Shown: positions 62,724 to 64,000 of the stretch, piece by piece | Layout: each line of letters opens with the position of its first letter | Position numbering within the stretch: the stretch's first letter is position 1 | DNA from: an archaeon | GTDB lineage: Archaea; Iainarchaeota; Iainarchaeia; Iainarchaeales; DTGL01 | Length of the DNA: 64,000 nt | NCBI GenBank assembly: GCA_029258755.1 | Contig: JAPDKC010000010.1 | Coordinates: 101,035 to 165,034 of the forward strand | Reading direction: 5' to 3' | Position numbers and translations under genes: made by a program | Notes under the pieces: generated by a model | What the model saw: the letters and a program-made list of their open reading frames with translations, nothing else | Databases searched by the model: none | Told to the model about the DNA's origin: nothing

Positions 62724-63806
62724 CTAAAACGGTCTTCTTGATCTGCGCTTTATTATAAAACCTGTGCTTAGCTGAAGCTTGTTGAAAAGCTTATTCCTTA
62801 TGACTTCTACTTCATTTGGCTTCAATCTTGCTCTTAGGTCGGCTTCTATAAGCACAGAAGGATAACTATACTCGCGATGCGCATTGCTCAGCGAGTAAAT
62901 AACATTAGCTATCTCGCTGGCTTTTTCGGAGAGTTTTTTAGAGAGAGAAAGGAACTCTACTCTTAGAGGCACATCGTAGTTGCTTGCTCTGAGGTAAAAT
63001 GCGTATATACTTGAAGAGAATTTCTTATCGAAATCCTTTAGAATCGGATGTTCATTTATGTCTTTTGCGTAACTAAAAGCAAATGTACGTTCGCCTTTAC
63101 TAAGAATATAGTTCAGAAGCGATATATCATAACATTCCATCTCTTTAAGCTCATTGGCATGCTCTGAGAGGATTTCTTTAAGCCTCGTTCCCCTGGAATC
63201 TTCAACACATGCAACAAGCGTGCAATTATTTTTATGGGAAATCTCAAAGAGGTTTTCGAAAGCGCCTATAACATCCCTATAAAGCGGCTTTACCTTTGAG
63301 TTGTTCCTCGGCTTGTCTGCATGCTGAGGTATTATTGAACCATCAAGGAGGCAATAATTTGGTTTAAAGCGCTCTATAACATCTATCGCGAGCTTTACCT
63401 CTTTTAGTAAGCGCTGCAGGCTTCTGTGTGTGCTTACATCTTCATTCTGCATTGCACGTGTTGTTATTATTGCTTCTGGATATGGCGCTAGCTCTGGCCA
63501 ATAGCTCGCTTTAGAAAGTTTTCCGTTCTCATAGCTAAAGATAGCCGCTATCGCTCTAACAAAAACAATCTCAACATTAAGCATGCTTTCGCTCATAAAG
63601 CCAGAATCTATACCGGCTATAGTTGAATTAAGCTTTATGCTTTCTACAGGAATGACTAAGCCCTCTTTGCTTTCTCCTAAGGAGGCATCTTTCAAGGATC
63701 TTACAATTTTTTCTGCAAGGGCCTTTCTTTTTTCGCTGCCTTCTTTTATAAGCCGTGCTGCTTCCTCAATAGTTTGCATACTAAAGTTTCTGAAGTCGCT
63801 TTGCAT
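62724..63806 (-). CDS. nurA: NurA 5'-3' nuclease
   Basis: 360 residues. Catalytic acidic motifs AGIDSGF near residue 60, LLDGSIIP (about 152) and VACVEDSRGTRL (about 199) are NurA marks. It makes 3' single strands at breaks with HerA. The ATG at 63806 was chosen over the TTG at 63824 because a TATA-like box centred about 26 nt upstream predicts a leaderless start. Confidence 0.93.
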   Translation of the reverse strand: MQSDFRNFSMQTIEEAARLIKEGSEKRKALAEKIVRSLKDASLGESKEGLVIPVESIKLNSTIAGIDSGFMSESMLNVEIVFVRAIAAIFSYENGKLSKASYWPELAPYPEAIITTRAMQNEDVSTHRSLQRLLKEVKLAIDVIERFKPNYCLLDGSIIPQHADKPRNNSKVKPLYRDVIGAFENLFEISHKNNCTLVACVEDSRGTRLKEILSEHANELKEMECYDISLLNYILSKGERTFAFSYAKDINEHPILKDFDKKFSSSIYAFYLRASNYDVPLRVEFLSLSKKLSEKASEIANVIYSLSNAHREYSYPSVLIEADLRARLKPNEVEVIRNKLFNKLQLSTGFIIKRRSRRPF

Positions 63807-63827
63807 AATTATTAGTTTTTGCAATCG

Positions 63828-63837
63828 ATTTAAAAAA
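63828..63837 (-). promoter_or_regulatory. TATA box of the NurA-HerA operon
   Basis: TTTTTTAAAT on the minus strand, centred about 26 nt before the NurA ATG. There is no ribosome binding site before that ATG, consistent with a leaderless mRNA. Confidence 0.5.
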
Positions 63838-63847
63838 GAGTTCTAAA

Positions 63848-63868
63848 GCTTGTTTCCGATAAACAAGC
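63848..63868 (-). terminator. Hairpin after the partial surface-protein gene
   Basis: Perfect 8-bp inverted repeat GCTTGTTT/AAACAAGC with a 5-nt loop, 10 nt after the stop at 63879, followed on the minus strand by a T-rich run. Looks like a terminator; it also lies just upstream of the NurA promoter. Confidence 0.4.
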
Positions 63869-63878
63869 AAGGTTTGTT

Positions 63879-64000
63879 TTAGCTCCTCTCTATACTGATC
63901 ACAACTTTATCATTCACAGTTCCCTGATTTTCAACTATTAGTGTATGATATCCAGGCCCTAAATGCAAGTCAGCGTTTATATCTATGCTCGTGTTATAGT
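63879..64000 (-). CDS. C-terminal end of a probable surface protein
   Basis: The last 40 residues of a frame that runs off the right edge, ending ADLHLGPGYHTLIVENQGTV and then VISIERS before the stop. The alternating hydrophobic pattern with LGPGYHTLIVENQG is like a CARDB or Ig-like beta domain of secreted archaeal proteins. Start and full family lie outside the window. Confidence 0.6.
   Translation of the reverse strand, partial: YNTSIDINADLHLGPGYHTLIVENQGTVNDKVVISIERS

Overview
The window is a gene-dense stretch of an archaeal chromosome, about 38-40% GC by eye. Archaeal origin is shown by MCM, RfcS, NreA, HerA/NurA/Rad50, RpoK, ribosomal proteins L15e and S17e, aIF5A, ABCE1, pelota, archaeal CCA-adding enzyme, Taw3, RNase P Rpp30, an Sm-like protein, archaeal PGAM, prepilins with class III signal peptides, and tRNA genes with bulge-helix-bulge introns. 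ThrRS and MetRS are of bacterial type. Compact spacing, bacterial-type synthetases and many class III prepilins suggest a DPANN-like lineage (Diapherotrites/Micrarchaeota-like), but no rRNA is present, so this placement is a guess. Most genes start either at a GGTGAT-type ribosome binding site, often one that mimics an in-frame upstream GTG, or close behind a TATA-like box with almost no leader.

Layout. 1-9.3 kb: topoisomerase I (partial), cation antiporter, Lrp regulator, membrane proteins, MtaB-type methylthiotransferase, ThrRS, NreA and clamp-loader RfcS. 9.3-16 kb: a complete archaeal type IV pilus operon (ATPase, two TadC-like membrane proteins, six pilin-like genes, prepilin peptidase). 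16-22.5 kb: MCM with an intein in its Walker A motif, thymidine kinase, MetRS, intron-bearing tRNA-Ser. 22.5-32.4 kb: site-2 protease, DUF4013 protein, a decayed methyltransferase, tRNA-Ala, Sm protein, MinD, aIF5A, a long coiled-coil protein, tRNA-Val and a tRNA thiolase. 32.4-38.9 kb: a plus-strand run from L15e/Rpp30 through MtnA, HD protein, OB-fold and TctA-like membrane proteins and JAMM protease to ApgM. 38.9-40.7 kb: a second cluster of four pilin-like genes. 40.7-54.7 kb: AsnB-like synthetase, DUF4139 protein, ABCE1 and pelota (divergent), Elp3, Taw3, ThpR, a second secretion ATPase, CCA enzyme, tRNA-Arg with a 94-nt intron, zinc-ribbon protein and EF-1beta. 54.7-56.9 kb: a small accessory islet with a tail-fibre-like lipoprotein, a broken second EF-1beta 3' end and a RelE/RHH toxin-antitoxin pair. 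56.9-64 kb: Rad50 facing an operon NurA-HerA-unknown-RpoK-S17e, then the end of a probable surface protein.

Several sets work together: ABCE1 and pelota (ribosome rescue), NreA/RfcS/MCM (replication and repair), HerA/NurA/Rad50 (DNA end resection), CCA enzyme with four tRNAs that lack an encoded CCA, and the pilus genes. Intergenic space is minimal; the longest gene-free gap is about 157 nt (20248-20404), apart from the pseudogene at 24.6-25.4 kb. Almost all convergent gene pairs overlap or abut at their stop codons, so there is little room for conventional terminators. I saw no rRNA, CRISPR array, insertion sequence, integrase or riboswitch.
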